From DSOT01 sp052386775 (GTDB taxonomy: Bacteria > Pseudomonadota > Gammaproteobacteria > Burkholderiales > SG8-41): a stretch of DNA of 19,080 nucleotides. Of the stretch, positions 1-8,396 are shown piece by piece (position 1 is the stretch's first letter; every line of letters starts with the position of its first letter). Position numbers and translations under genes: made by a program. The stretch is from NCBI GenBank assembly GCA_052386775.1, contig JBQTJV010000182.1, positions 1 through 19,080 of the forward strand, read 5' to 3'. The notes beneath the pieces are model-generated. The model had not been told where the DNA came from and made no database searches. It saw only the letters and a program-made list of their open reading frames with translations.

Positions 1-1728
1 GCAAAAAGCGGCCAGTTGCTGAACCAGTTCCTCGAGCGCAAGCCAAACGGCCCCGTGACGTTTGCCGATGATCTCGGTATTGCCAAGGCCTTTTTCGAGG
101 CGTGGAGCAAGATGTTGAGCGATCCTTTCCGGCTCGCCGAAGCGCAGTTGAAGCTGTGGCAGGATTACGTGGCGCTGTGGCAGGCCACCATGTTGAAAGC
201 GCTCGGACACGAAACCCGGCCGGTGGCCACGCCGCACGAGGGCGACCGCCGTTTCCGCCATGAGGACTGGGAGCAGAGCTTCCTCCACGATTACGTCAAG
301 CAGTCGTATCTCATCGCCGCCAAGCACCTGCACCAGACACTTGCCAACGTGAAGGGGCTGGACCCGAAGACGGCGCAGAAGGTGGACTTCTACACGCGCC
401 AGTATATTGACGCGCTGTCGCCCTCGAATTTTCTGTTCACCAATCCCGAGGCGTTGCGCGAAACGGTGGCATCGGGAGGGCAGAACCTGCTGAAGGGCCT
501 CAACAATCTGCTCGAGGATCTCACCCGGGGCAACGGTTCCGAGCTGCGGCTCAGGATGACCGACACCAGTGCGTTCGTGCTCGGGGAAAACATCGCCGTG
601 ACGCGCGGAAAGGTAGTGTTTCAGAACGATCTCTTGCAGCTTATCCAGTACGCGCCGCGCACGGAACGGGTGCATGCGCGGCCGCTGCTCATCATTCCGC
701 CATGGATCAACAAGTACTACATTCTCGATCTGCGGGAGAAGAACTCGTTCGTGCGCTGGGCCGTGGAGCAGGGCCACACGGTGTTTGTCATCTCCTGGGT
801 CAATCCCGACGAGCGCCTCGCGCACAAAACGTTCGACGATTACCTGGTGGAGGGCGCACTCGCCGCGCTGAAAGCCGTCGAGCGGGCGACGGGCGAGAGC
901 GATGCCAACGTGATCGGATACTGCCTCGGCGGCACGCTGCTCGCCTCGACGCTGGCGTGGCTCGCGGCGAACAACGATAGGCGCATCCACAGCGCGACGT
1001 TTTTTGTGTCGATGATCGACTTCAAGGATCCCGGCGAACTGGGCGTATTCATCGACGAGGAGCAATTGAAGGCGCTGGAAGCGCGGATGGCCAAGCGCGG
1101 CTATCTCGAAGGCTCCGAAATGGCGACCACCTTCAACATGCTGCGCGCGAACGATCTGATCTGGTCTTTCGTCGTCAACAATTACCTGCTGGGCAAGGAT
1201 CCGTTTCCGTTCGACCTGCTCTACTGGAACTCGGACTCGACCCGCATGCCGGCGGCCATGCACAGCTTCTACCTGCGCAACATGTACGTGAAGAACCTGC
1301 TGTGCAAGCCGGGCGGCCTCAAGCTCGGCGGAATTCCGATCGATGTCGCGCAAGTGCAGGTTCCGGCGTATTTCGTCTCGACGCTCGAGGACCACATCGC
1401 GCCGTGGAAGTCCACGTATGCCGGCGCACGGCTGTTGAGAGGACCGGTGCGCTTCGTGCTCGGCGGCTCGGGTCACATCGCGGGCATCATCAATCCGCCG
1501 GGCGCCAACAAGTACTGCTACTGGACCAACGAAGCGCTGCCCGAAAGTCCGGATGAATGGCTGAGGTCCGCGACCCAGCATCCCGGGTCGTGGTGGACCG
1601 ACTGGGGAAACTGGATTGCCGCTCGCGGAGGCGACCGGGTCGCCGCCCGTATCCCGGGCAAGGGCAAGCTGAAGGCGATCGAGGACGCACCGGGCAGTTA
1701 CGCTAGAATGCGAGCCGATGAGGGCTAG
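1..1728 (+). CDS. phaC: Class I poly(3-hydroxyalkanoate) synthase PhaC, 5'-truncated by the window edge
   Basis: Polymerises (R)-3-hydroxyacyl-CoA into polyhydroxyalkanoate at the surface of storage granules, releasing CoA. The frame is open to base 1, so the true start probably lies just outside the window; a TTG at 16 would give 570 residues, close to the usual 560-600 of class I enzymes. Counting from 16, the lipase-like box GYCLGG carries the catalytic Cys at residue 303, the Asp of LEDHIAPW is at 459 and the His of GSGHIAGIINPP is at 487. The Asp-to-His spacing of 28 equals that of the Cupriavidus necator enzyme (D480/H508, from memory). The N-terminal PhaC domain includes the SPSNFLFTNPEA stretch, and the C-terminus has the family WWTDW region. 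The phaA/phaB partners are not in view. The Bug-family gene follows after a short gap on the same strand. Identification is secure; only the start is unknown. Confidence 0.96.
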   Translation, partial: AKSGQLLNQFLERKPNGPVTFADDLGIAKAFFEAWSKMLSDPFRLAEAQLKLWQDYVALWQATMLKALGHETRPVATPHEGDRRFRHEDWEQSFLHDYVKQSYLIAAKHLHQTLANVKGLDPKTAQKVDFYTRQYIDALSPSNFLFTNPEALRETVASGGQNLLKGLNNLLEDLTRGNGSELRLRMTDTSAFVLGENIAVTRGKVVFQNDLLQLIQYAPRTERVHARPLLIIPPWINKYYILDLREKNSFVRWAVEQGHTVFVISWVNPDERLAHKTFDDYLVEGALAALKAVERATGESDANVIGYCLGGTLLASTLAWLAANNDRRIHSATFFVSMIDFKDPGELGVFIDEEQLKALEARMAKRGYLEGSEMATTFNMLRANDLIWSFVVNNYLLGKDPFPFDLLYWNSDSTRMPAAMHSFYLRNMYVKNLLCKPGGLKLGGIPIDVAQVQVPAYFVSTLEDHIAPWKSTYAGARLLRGPVRFVLGGSGHIAGIINPPGANKYCYWTNEALPESPDEWLRSATQHPGSWWTDWGNWIAARGGDRVAARIPGKGKLKAIEDAPGSYARMRADEG

Positions 1729-1766
1729 GCAGTGCGGCATCCGCCTCGCGATCCTTGAGCGGGCGC

Positions 1767-2735
1767 ATGAAGGCACGAATACCTGTTATCGCGGCACTTT
1801 GCATGGTTTGCGCCTCGGCGCACGCGCAAACCGCCGGTTATCCGTCGCGGCCGATCCGGATCGTGGTGCCTTTCGCCGCCGGCGGCAACGTCGATCTCGT
1901 GGCACGGGCGGTGGCGCAGCCGCTCGCTGCTGCTGTCGGTCAGCAGGTTCTCGTCGATAACCGCGCCGGCTCCAGCGGTCTCGTCGGCACGCATCTGGTG
2001 GCGAAGTCGCCGGCTGACGGCTATACCCTCCTCGCGATGGCGAACACCTTCGCGGTCGTCCCCTCGCTCATTTCGAATCCCGGCTACGATCCGCTGAAGG
2101 ACTTCGCAGCCGTCACGCTCACCTGCCGCGTGCCGCAGGTGCTGGTGGTGAACCCGGCGCTGCCCGTTCGATCGGTGAAGGAGCTGGTGGCGCTGGCGAA
2201 AGCGCGACCCGGTGAAGTTTCATATGCTTCCGCCGGAGTTGGCGGCACCGGGCACATGGCCGCCGAGCTGTTCAATCGGCACGCCGGCGTCAAGATGCTG
2301 CATGTGCCGTACAAGGGCAATGCGCAGGCGATCATCGACGTCATCAGCGGGCAGGTCACGATGATGTTCGATCAGGTGAGCACCTCCGCGCCCCACATCC
2401 AGTCGGGAAAACTCCGCGCGCTGGCAGTGACCAGTCTGCGGCGTTCCCCGCTCTTTCCTGGCCTGCCCACCATCAGCGAATCCGGTGTGCCGGATTTCGA
2501 AGACATCACGTTCAACGGACTGGTTGCCCCCGCCGGCACACCGCGGGAAATCGTCGCCCGGTTGCACGCGGAAGTGGCCAGGGCGGTGCGGGTTCCCGAT
2601 CTCAACAAGCGCTTTCTCGAGCGCGGCGTCGAGCTCGCGGCGAGCGCTTCTCCCGAAGACTTCGCAGCCTACATCCGGGCCGAATTCGTCAAGAAGGCCA
2701 AGCTCGCGCGCGAGGCGGGCATCCGCGTTGAGTAA
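1767..2735 (+). CDS. Bug/TctC-family periplasmic solute-binding protein
   Basis: Predicted periplasmic binding protein of the tripartite tricarboxylate transporter receptor (Bug) family, which captures small carboxylates and related anions. The ATG at 1767 gives 322 residues and begins directly with a signal peptide: MKAR, a hydrophobic stretch, then an ASAHA/QT cleavage site near residue 20. An in-frame TTG at 1755 would only lengthen the n-region. Family hallmarks are YPSRPIRIVVPFAAGG just after the signal, the ADGYTLL segment, the DPLKDFAAVTL loop, the GTGHMAAELF region and the MLHVPYKG strand. No TctA/TctB membrane subunits are adjacent. This is common for Bug genes, which are greatly expanded in betaproteobacteria, so the ligand cannot be read from context. 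It lies between phaC and the short-chain dehydrogenase on the same strand, with a gap of 18 bases before the latter. Confidence 0.93.
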   Translation: MKARIPVIAALCMVCASAHAQTAGYPSRPIRIVVPFAAGGNVDLVARAVAQPLAAAVGQQVLVDNRAGSSGLVGTHLVAKSPADGYTLLAMANTFAVVPSLISNPGYDPLKDFAAVTLTCRVPQVLVVNPALPVRSVKELVALAKARPGEVSYASAGVGGTGHMAAELFNRHAGVKMLHVPYKGNAQAIIDVISGQVTMMFDQVSTSAPHIQSGKLRALAVTSLRRSPLFPGLPTISESGVPDFEDITFNGLVAPAGTPREIVARLHAEVARAVRVPDLNKRFLERGVELAASASPEDFAAYIRAEFVKKAKLAREAGIRVE

Positions 2736-2753
2736 CGGGCTGGCACCTCTGGC

Positions 2754-3521
2754 GTGCAGATAAGCGGCCGCACTTTTCTGGTCACCGGTGGCGGCTCAGG
2801 CCTGGGTGCCGCTGCCGCACGGGCGCTGGCGGGCGCCGGCGCTCATGTCGTGGTTGCAGATCTTAACGGGCAGGCGGGCGAGGACGTTGCACGCCAGCTC
2901 GGCACGTCCGCGGCCTTCGTCGCAACCGATGTGGCCGACGAGGCCCAGGTCGCTGCCGCGGTCGATTGCGCCCTCAGCCGCTTCAGCGCGCTGCATGGCG
3001 CGATCAGTTGCGCCGGCGTCGCAATCGCGGAACGCCTCCTCGGCCGGACCGGCCCCCATCGACTGGAGACGTTCACGCGCACGATACAAGTCAACCTCAC
3101 GGGGACCTTCAACGTGATGCGGTTCGCCGCCCGGGCCATGCAGAAGAACGCGGCTGACGCCAACGGCGAGCGCGGCGTGCTCATCAATACCGCGTCCATC
3201 GCCGCTTTCGAAGGCCAGATCGGACAGGCCGCGTACAGCGCGTCCAAGGCGGGGGTGGTGGGGCTCACTTTGCCTGCTGCACGCGAACTCGCCCGGACCG
3301 GCATCCGCGTCATGGCGATCGCGCCGGGACTGTTCGAGACGCCGATGATGGGCGGCATGAGCGCCGACGTGCGTGCGTCTCTGGGTGCCCAGGTGCCGTT
3401 TCCGTCCCGCCTCGGCGATCCCGCCGAGTACGCCGCTCTCGTGTTGCACATCATTCAGAATCCCATGCTCAACGGCGAGGTGATACGCCTGGACGGCGCC
3501 TTGCGCATGGCGGCGAAGTAA
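2754..3521 (+). CDS. HSD10-like short-chain dehydrogenase (3-hydroxyacyl-CoA dehydrogenase type 2 family)
   Basis: NAD-dependent classical short-chain dehydrogenase, probably oxidising short or branched 3-hydroxyacyl-CoA such as 2-methyl-3-hydroxybutyryl-CoA. The GTG at 2754 gives 255 residues and places the Rossmann motif TGGGSGLG at 11-18, the normal distance from the N-terminus. Asp36 after the second strand favours NAD over NADP. The catalytic tetrad is N114, S148, Y161 and K165 (YSASK). The NNAG motif reads CAG at 86-88, as I recall for human HSD10. The long stretch from NTASIAAFEGQIGQAAYSAS, through APGLFETPMM and VPFPSRLGDPAEYA, to NGEVIRLDGALRM is diagnostic of the HSD10 (HSD17B10) subfamily rather than FabG or PhaB. 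Its neighbours are the Bug gene upstream and aceE downstream, the latter behind its own likely promoter. The precise substrate is inferred from the family. Confidence 0.92.
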   Translation: MQISGRTFLVTGGGSGLGAAAARALAGAGAHVVVADLNGQAGEDVARQLGTSAAFVATDVADEAQVAAAVDCALSRFSALHGAISCAGVAIAERLLGRTGPHRLETFTRTIQVNLTGTFNVMRFAARAMQKNAADANGERGVLINTASIAAFEGQIGQAAYSASKAGVVGLTLPAARELARTGIRVMAIAPGLFETPMMGGMSADVRASLGAQVPFPSRLGDPAEYAALVLHIIQNPMLNGEVIRLDGALRMAAK

Positions 3522-3569
3522 CGCTCGTTCACTGCGCTGCAGCATGAATGGCGACGCAAAACGCGGTGC

Positions 3570-3575
3570 TATAAT
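3570..3575 (+). promoter_or_regulatory. Candidate -10 box of the aceE-aceF promoter
   Basis: A perfect TATAAT sits in the 128-base gap between the dehydrogenase gene and aceE, about 75 bases before the aceE ATG. No good TTGACA-like -35 is visible at 16-18 bases upstream, so the promoter would be weak or activator-assisted. It is the only strong -10 match in the gap. Transcription would be expected to begin near 3582. Confidence 0.5.
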
Positions 3576-3583
3576 CGGGCCGC

Positions 3584-3604
3584 CTGCCGAGTGCCGTCCG
3601 GCAG
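3584..3604 (+). promoter_or_regulatory. Hairpin at the predicted 5' end of the aceE leader
   Basis: CTGCCG (3584-3589) and CGGCAG (3599-3604) form a perfect 6-bp stem around a 9-base loop, starting within a few bases of the transcription start expected from the TATAAT at 3570. There is no T-run, so it is not an intrinsic terminator. It could be an mRNA-stabilising 5' stem-loop or an operator. The function is inferred. Confidence 0.35.
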
Positions 3605-3649
3605 TCCCTCTCAGCTTCCTTCAGAAGTGGCCAAACACAGGTAAATGCC

Positions 3650-6322
3650 ATGGACATGAGAGACATACGCCCCGACAGCGATCCTCAGGAGACCAGCGAG
3701 TGGCTCGAGGCGCTCGAGTCGGTGCTCGAGCGCGAAGGTCCGGACCGCGCCCATTTCCTCCTCGAAAAACTGGTTGAGAAGGCGCGCGCTTCGGGCGCCT
3801 ACATCCCGTTCAACACCAATACCGCCTACGTCAATACCATTCCGCTTTCCCGCGAGGAGCGCCTGCCGGGCGACGCCGAGCTGGAACAGAGAATCCGCGC
3901 GCTGGTGCGCTGGAACGCGATGGCGATGGTCATTCGTGCCAACAAGGAATCGTCCGGACTGGGCGGTCACATCGCCAGCTTCGCTTCCGCGGCCACGCTC
4001 TACGACGTCGGATTCAATCACTTCTTTCGCGCCGCCAACGAGAGTTTTGGCGGAGACCTGGTTTACATACAAGGCCATTCTGCGCCGGGAATCTATGCGC
4101 GCGCCTATCTGGAAGGGCGCATCAACGAGGAGCAGCTCTCGTACTTTCGGCGCGAAGTCGACGGGAAGGGCCTGTCGTCCTATCCCCATCCGTGGCTCAT
4201 GCCGGACTTCTGGCAGTTTCCCACCGTCTCGATGGGCCTCGGTCCGATCATGGCGATCTACCAGGCGCGCTTCATGCGCTACCTCAAGGATCGCGCGCTG
4301 GTGGAGGCGCAGGGGCGCAAGGTGTGGTGTTTCTGCGGCGACGGAGAGATGGACGAGCCCGAATCGCTGGGCGCCATATCGCTGGCGGGGCGCGAGCGGC
4401 TCGACAATCTCATCTTCGTCATCAACTGCAATCTGCAGCGCCTCGACGGCCCGGTGCGCGGCAACGGCAAGATCATCCAGGAGCTGGAGAGCGATTTCCG
4501 CGGCGCCGGGTGGAATGTCATCAAGGTGATCTGGGGCTCGTACTGGGATCCGCTGTTCATGCGCGACAAGAGCGGGATCCTGCTGAAGCGCATGGAGGAG
4601 TGCGTTGACGGCGAATATCAGGCGTTCAAATCGCAGGATGGCGCGTTCGTGCGCAAGCACTTCTTCGGCAAATATCCCGAACTCGCGGACATGGTCGCCA
4701 ATATGTCCGATGACGACATCTGGCGGCTGAACCGCGGCGGGCACGATCCGCACAAGATTTATGCAGCCTATGCCGCGGCGGTGAAGCATCAGGGGCAACC
4801 GACGGTGATCCTCGCGAAGACCGTGAAGGGCTACGGCATGGGCGAGGCCGGCGAGGGGCAGAACATCACGCACCAGCAGAAAAAGATGGGAACCGCGTCG
4901 ATACGGGCCTTCCGCGACCGCTTCAACGTGCCCGTTCCCGACGACAAGCTGGAGGAGGTGCCGTTCTTCAAACCGCCGGACGACAGCCCGGAGATGAAGT
5001 ACCTGCGCGAGCGGGTGCAAGCGATGGGCGGCAGCCTGCCGGCGCGGCGCAGAAGGGCGAACCCGATCGAAGTGCCGCCGCTCTCGGCGTTCGAGGCGCA
5101 GTTGAAGGGCACCGAAGGCCGCGAGATTTCGACCACGATGGCGTTCGTGCGCATCCTCAATACCATCATCCGCGACAAGAAGATCGGCAAGTACGTGGTG
5201 CCGATCGTGCCGGACGAGTCGCGCACCTTCGGCATGGAGGGCATGTTCCGGCAGCTTTCCATCTACTCGCACGTCGGTCAGCTCTACACGCCGCAGGACG
5301 CGGACCAGCTCATGTTCTACAAGGAAGACAAGACCGGTCAGATCCTGCAGGAAGGCATCAACGAGGCGGGCGCGATGTCCTCGTGGATTGCGGCGGCCAC
5401 GTCGTACAGCACCAATGGCGTGGCGATGATTCCGTTCTACATCTTCTATTCGATGTTCGGCTTCCAGCGCGTGGGCGATCTTGCGTGGGCGGCGGGCGAC
5501 ATGCGTGCGCGCGGTTTTCTGCTGGGCGGAACGGCGGGACGCACGACGCTGAACGGCGAGGGCCTGCAGCACGAGGACGGTCACAGCCACGTTCTTGCCT
5601 CGACCATTCCCAATTGCGTCTCGTACGACCCGGCGTTCGCTTACGAACTGGCGGTGATCATCCAGGACGGCATGCGGCGGATGTACCAGGAGCAGGAGGA
5701 CGTCTACTACTACATCACGGTGATGAACGAGAACTATCCCCATCCCGCGATGCCGGAGGGCGTGGAGAAAGGGATACTGAAGGGCATGTATCTCTTGCGC
5801 GAAGGCAAGGCGAAAAACAACCAGCCCAGGGTGCAGTTGCTGGGCAGCGGCACCATACTGCGGGAGGTCATCGCGGGCGCCGACCTGCTCGAGAAGGACT
5901 ACGGCATCGCGGCCGATATCTGGAGCGTCACGAGCTTCAACGAGTTGCGCCGCGACGGACTCGCCGTCGAACGCTGGAACATGCTGCATCCGGAATCGGA
6001 GCTGCGCACGAGCTATGTCGAGCAATGCCTCAAGGATCGGCCCGGCACAGTGGTGGCGGCAACCGACTACATGAAGACGTACGCCGACCAGATCCGCGCC
6101 TATGTTCCCACGCGCAATTACATCGTTCTCGGCACCGACGGCTTTGGCCGTTCGGATACGCGTGAGCAACTGCGCAGGTTCTTCGAGGTGGACAGGCATT
6201 ATGTGGCTGTGGCGGCGATGAAGGCGCTCGCCGATCAGGAATTGGTGCCGCAATCAAAAGTGACCGAAGCGATCCGCAAATACGGCATCAATGCAGAGAA
6301 GCCTCTGCCCACGCAGGTGTGA
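3650..6322 (+). CDS. aceE: Pyruvate dehydrogenase E1 component, homodimeric AceE type
   Basis: Thiamine-diphosphate-dependent E1 of the cytoplasmic pyruvate dehydrogenase complex. It decarboxylates pyruvate and transfers the acetyl group to the lipoyl arm of E2. The 890 residues compare with 887 in E. coli. The ATG at 3650 has an AGG eight bases upstream. The thiamine-diphosphate motif runs from GDG at 230-232 (GDGEMDEPES) to NCN at 259-261. Active-site histidines are at 107 (GLGGHIAS) and 143 (GHSAPGIYAR). The N-terminal TSEWLEALESVLEREGPDRAH segment corresponds to the part of AceE that binds the E2 peripheral domain. The C-terminal transketolase-type domain includes GTDGFGRSDTREQLR. aceF follows after 46 bases on the same strand. 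The candidate promoter and leader hairpin lie just upstream. The identification is not in doubt. Confidence 0.99.
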   Translation: MDMRDIRPDSDPQETSEWLEALESVLEREGPDRAHFLLEKLVEKARASGAYIPFNTNTAYVNTIPLSREERLPGDAELEQRIRALVRWNAMAMVIRANKESSGLGGHIASFASAATLYDVGFNHFFRAANESFGGDLVYIQGHSAPGIYARAYLEGRINEEQLSYFRREVDGKGLSSYPHPWLMPDFWQFPTVSMGLGPIMAIYQARFMRYLKDRALVEAQGRKVWCFCGDGEMDEPESLGAISLAGRERLDNLIFVINCNLQRLDGPVRGNGKIIQELESDFRGAGWNVIKVIWGSYWDPLFMRDKSGILLKRMEECVDGEYQAFKSQDGAFVRKHFFGKYPELADMVANMSDDDIWRLNRGGHDPHKIYAAYAAAVKHQGQPTVILAKTVKGYGMGEAGEGQNITHQQKKMGTASIRAFRDRFNVPVPDDKLEEVPFFKPPDDSPEMKYLRERVQAMGGSLPARRRRANPIEVPPLSAFEAQLKGTEGREISTTMAFVRILNTIIRDKKIGKYVVPIVPDESRTFGMEGMFRQLSIYSHVGQLYTPQDADQLMFYKEDKTGQILQEGINEAGAMSSWIAAATSYSTNGVAMIPFYIFYSMFGFQRVGDLAWAAGDMRARGFLLGGTAGRTTLNGEGLQHEDGHSHVLASTIPNCVSYDPAFAYELAVIIQDGMRRMYQEQEDVYYYITVMNENYPHPAMPEGVEKGILKGMYLLREGKAKNNQPRVQLLGSGTILREVIAGADLLEKDYGIAADIWSVTSFNELRRDGLAVERWNMLHPESELRTSYVEQCLKDRPGTVVAATDYMKTYADQIRAYVPTRNYIVLGTDGFGRSDTREQLRRFFEVDRHYVAVAAMKALADQELVPQSKVTEAIRKYGINAEKPLPTQV

Positions 6323-6368
6323 GCGTTTCCCGACGCTCCGCCTCTTTTCGCGCCCGCGCTGACGAATA

Positions 6369-7706
6369 ATGACGAATCTGGTGGAAGTCAAAGTCCCGGA
6401 CATCGGCGACTTCAAAGACGTACCTGTGATCGAGGTGCTGATCGGTCCCGGTGACCGGGTCAAGCAGGAAGATTCATTGATCACGCTTGAATCGGACAAG
6501 GCGACGATGGAGGTGCCCTCGCCGACGAGCGGCGTGGTGAAGGAAGTGAAAGTCAAGGTGGGCGACAAGGTCTCTCGGGGCGTATCGGTAGTGGTGCTCG
6601 AAGCGGCCGATGGCGCCGAGCCCGCGCAAAAGCAGAACGAGCGCGTTGCCGCCGCGGCAAAGGGTTCGCCGGCTACCGCATCGCCTGCACCTCCGGATCC
6701 GGCCCGCAAGGCCGAAGCGCCCGCGGCGCCGTCCCCGAAGCCGCCTGCAGATCTCATCCCGCGCGGCGAAGCACGCGCGCCCGATACGGCGATCGCAAAC
6801 GCCCACGCGAGTCCCGCGGTGCGGCGGCTGGCACGCGAGTTCGGTGTTGATCTCTCGCGCGTAAAGGGCACCGGGCCGAAAGAGCGCATATTGAAGGAAG
6901 ACGTCCAGGGCTATGTGAAGGCTGAGCTTTCACGGCCGCGCGGGGCTGAGCCAGGGGGTGGCTTAAGTTGGAATCTGCCCCCGTTGCCGGCGATCGATTT
7001 CGCAAAATTCGGGCCGGTTGAAGCGCGTCCGCTGTCGCGAATTCGCAAGCTTTCCGGCGCGAATCTGCACCGCAACTGGGTCAGCATTCCGCACATCACG
7101 CAGCACGATGACGCCGACATCACCGAACTGGAGGCGTTTCGCAAGGCACAGGCCGAAGAAGCGAAGAAGAGCGGAATCAAGTTCACAATGCTCGGATTCC
7201 TGCTGAAGGCGTCCGTTGTGGCGCTGAAGCAGCATCCTGAGTTCAACGCTTCGCTGGCAGCGGACGGTGAGAACCTCGTGGTGAAGCACTACTACCACAT
7301 CGGGATCGCGGTCGATACGCCCAACGGCCTGGTCGTTCCGGTGATACGCGATGTCGACAAGAAGGGGCTGCTGGAACTCGCGAAAGAACTGGGCGACGTC
7401 AGTGCGCGCATGCGCGCCGGCAAGATTTCACCCGGCGACCTGCAGGGCGGCTGCTTCTCGATTTCCAGCCTGGGCGGGATCGGCGGGACGCATTTCACGC
7501 CGATCATCAACGCGCCCGAGGTCGCGATACTGGGTGTCGGCAAGGCGGTGATGAAACCGGTGTGGCAGGGCAAGGATTTTGCGCCGCGGCTCATGCTGCC
7601 GCTGTCGCTTTCCTATGATCATCGCGTCATCGACGGCGCACAGGGCGCCCGCTTTATCGGCTATCTCGCGAGCGTGCTGTCCGACATACGCCGGCTCGTG
7701 CTGTAG
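6369..7706 (+). CDS. aceF: Dihydrolipoyllysine-residue acetyltransferase, pyruvate dehydrogenase E2
   Basis: Core subunit of pyruvate dehydrogenase, moving the acetyl group from E1 to CoA. Domains of the 445-residue protein: one lipoyl domain (about 1-80) with the lipoylated Lys44 in ESDKATMEVP; a flexible Ala/Pro-rich linker (81-146); a peripheral-subunit-binding domain (147-184, ASPAVRRLAREFGV...); and the catalytic domain (about 205-445) ending with the active-site motif DHRVIDG, His418 and Asp422. A single lipoyl domain is fewer than the three in E. coli. The ATG at 6369 has no clear Shine-Dalgarno; TGACGAAT is repeated either side of the start codon (6360-6367 and 6370-6377). A 5-bp hairpin (6321-6338) lies in the gap after aceE but lacks a strong T-tract, so co-transcription is expected. 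No lpdA gene follows: nadD begins 23 bases later. Confidence 0.98.
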   Translation: MTNLVEVKVPDIGDFKDVPVIEVLIGPGDRVKQEDSLITLESDKATMEVPSPTSGVVKEVKVKVGDKVSRGVSVVVLEAADGAEPAQKQNERVAAAAKGSPATASPAPPDPARKAEAPAAPSPKPPADLIPRGEARAPDTAIANAHASPAVRRLAREFGVDLSRVKGTGPKERILKEDVQGYVKAELSRPRGAEPGGGLSWNLPPLPAIDFAKFGPVEARPLSRIRKLSGANLHRNWVSIPHITQHDDADITELEAFRKAQAEEAKKSGIKFTMLGFLLKASVVALKQHPEFNASLAADGENLVVKHYYHIGIAVDTPNGLVVPVIRDVDKKGLLELAKELGDVSARMRAGKISPGDLQGGCFSISSLGGIGGTHFTPIINAPEVAILGVGKAVMKPVWQGKDFAPRLMLPLSLSYDHRVIDGAQGARFIGYLASVLSDIRRLVL

Positions 7707-7729
7707 GAATACCGCCGCAAGCTGATCGC

Positions 7730-8389
7730 GTGTCCGATTCATCGCCCATAGGCATCCTCGGCGGTACGTTCGATCCCATACACTACGGGCATCTGCGGCT
7801 CGCACAGCAGGTCGGCGAGACGCTCAAGCTGGCACAGGTGCGTTTTGTGCCGAGCGGCACGCCGCCGCACCGTGCTGCGCCCCGTCTTTCCGCGCCGGAC
7901 CGTCTCGAGATGGTCAGAATCGCGGTGCGGGAAAACGCCCTGTTCACCGTCGACGAGCGGGAGATCGGGCGCAGCGGGCCCGGCTATACCGTCGATACGC
8001 TCCGAGAGCTGCGACGCGAGCAGGGTGCGGTGCGGCCGCTGTGCCTGCTCGTCGGCGCAGACGCGTTTCTCGATTTCGCCGCGTGGCACCGCTGGCACGA
8101 GCTGTTCGAACTGGCGCATATCGTGGTCGCGCACCGACCGGGCTATCCGGTGGATACCTGGCAGGAGCGAATGCCGCAGCCGCTCGCACGCGAGTATGCC
8201 GCGCGCGCGCTGCGCCAGCCGCTTGCCGTCCATCTGGCGCCAGCGGGCGGCATTGCGGTCATTGCCATCACCGCGCTCGATATTTCCGCGACGCTGATCC
8301 GGGACATCATCAAGTCGGGAAGCAGCCCGCGCTATTTGCTTCCCGACTCCGTACTCGATTATATTCGTTCGCGAAAGCTCTATTCCTAG
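7730..8389 (+). CDS. nadD: Nicotinate-nucleotide adenylyltransferase
   Basis: Converts nicotinate mononucleotide and ATP to deamido-NAD, the penultimate step of NAD synthesis. The GTG start at 7730 gives 219 residues and puts the nucleotidyltransferase motif GGTFDPIHYGHL at 11-22, the expected distance from the N-terminus. The second family motif, ISATLIR (ISxTxxR), is at 185-191. PSGTPPHR, GPGYTVDTLREL and LLVGADAFLDFAAWHRWHEL are further NadD hallmarks. It opens the conserved block nadD-rsfS-rlmH-maf-rng. Its stop codon TAG is fused to the Shine-Dalgarno of rsfS (TAGGAGG), which suggests coupled translation. Confidence 0.98.
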   Translation: MSDSSPIGILGGTFDPIHYGHLRLAQQVGETLKLAQVRFVPSGTPPHRAAPRLSAPDRLEMVRIAVRENALFTVDEREIGRSGPGYTVDTLRELRREQGAVRPLCLLVGADAFLDFAAWHRWHELFELAHIVVAHRPGYPVDTWQERMPQPLAREYAARALRQPLAVHLAPAGGIAVIAITALDISATLIRDIIKSGSSPRYLLPDSVLDYIRSRKLYS

Positions 8390-8396
8390 GAGGTTG

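Noticed and set aside
1704..1709. TAGAAT as a -10 box for the Bug-family gene
   Set aside because: It lies inside the end of phaC with no -35 at the right distance; a 5/6 match is too common to support a promoter.
3611..6253. An 880-codon open frame on the minus strand
   Set aside because: It is fully antisense to aceE, whose identity is certain. The Arg/His/Val-rich translation shows no domain, so it is a codon-bias shadow.
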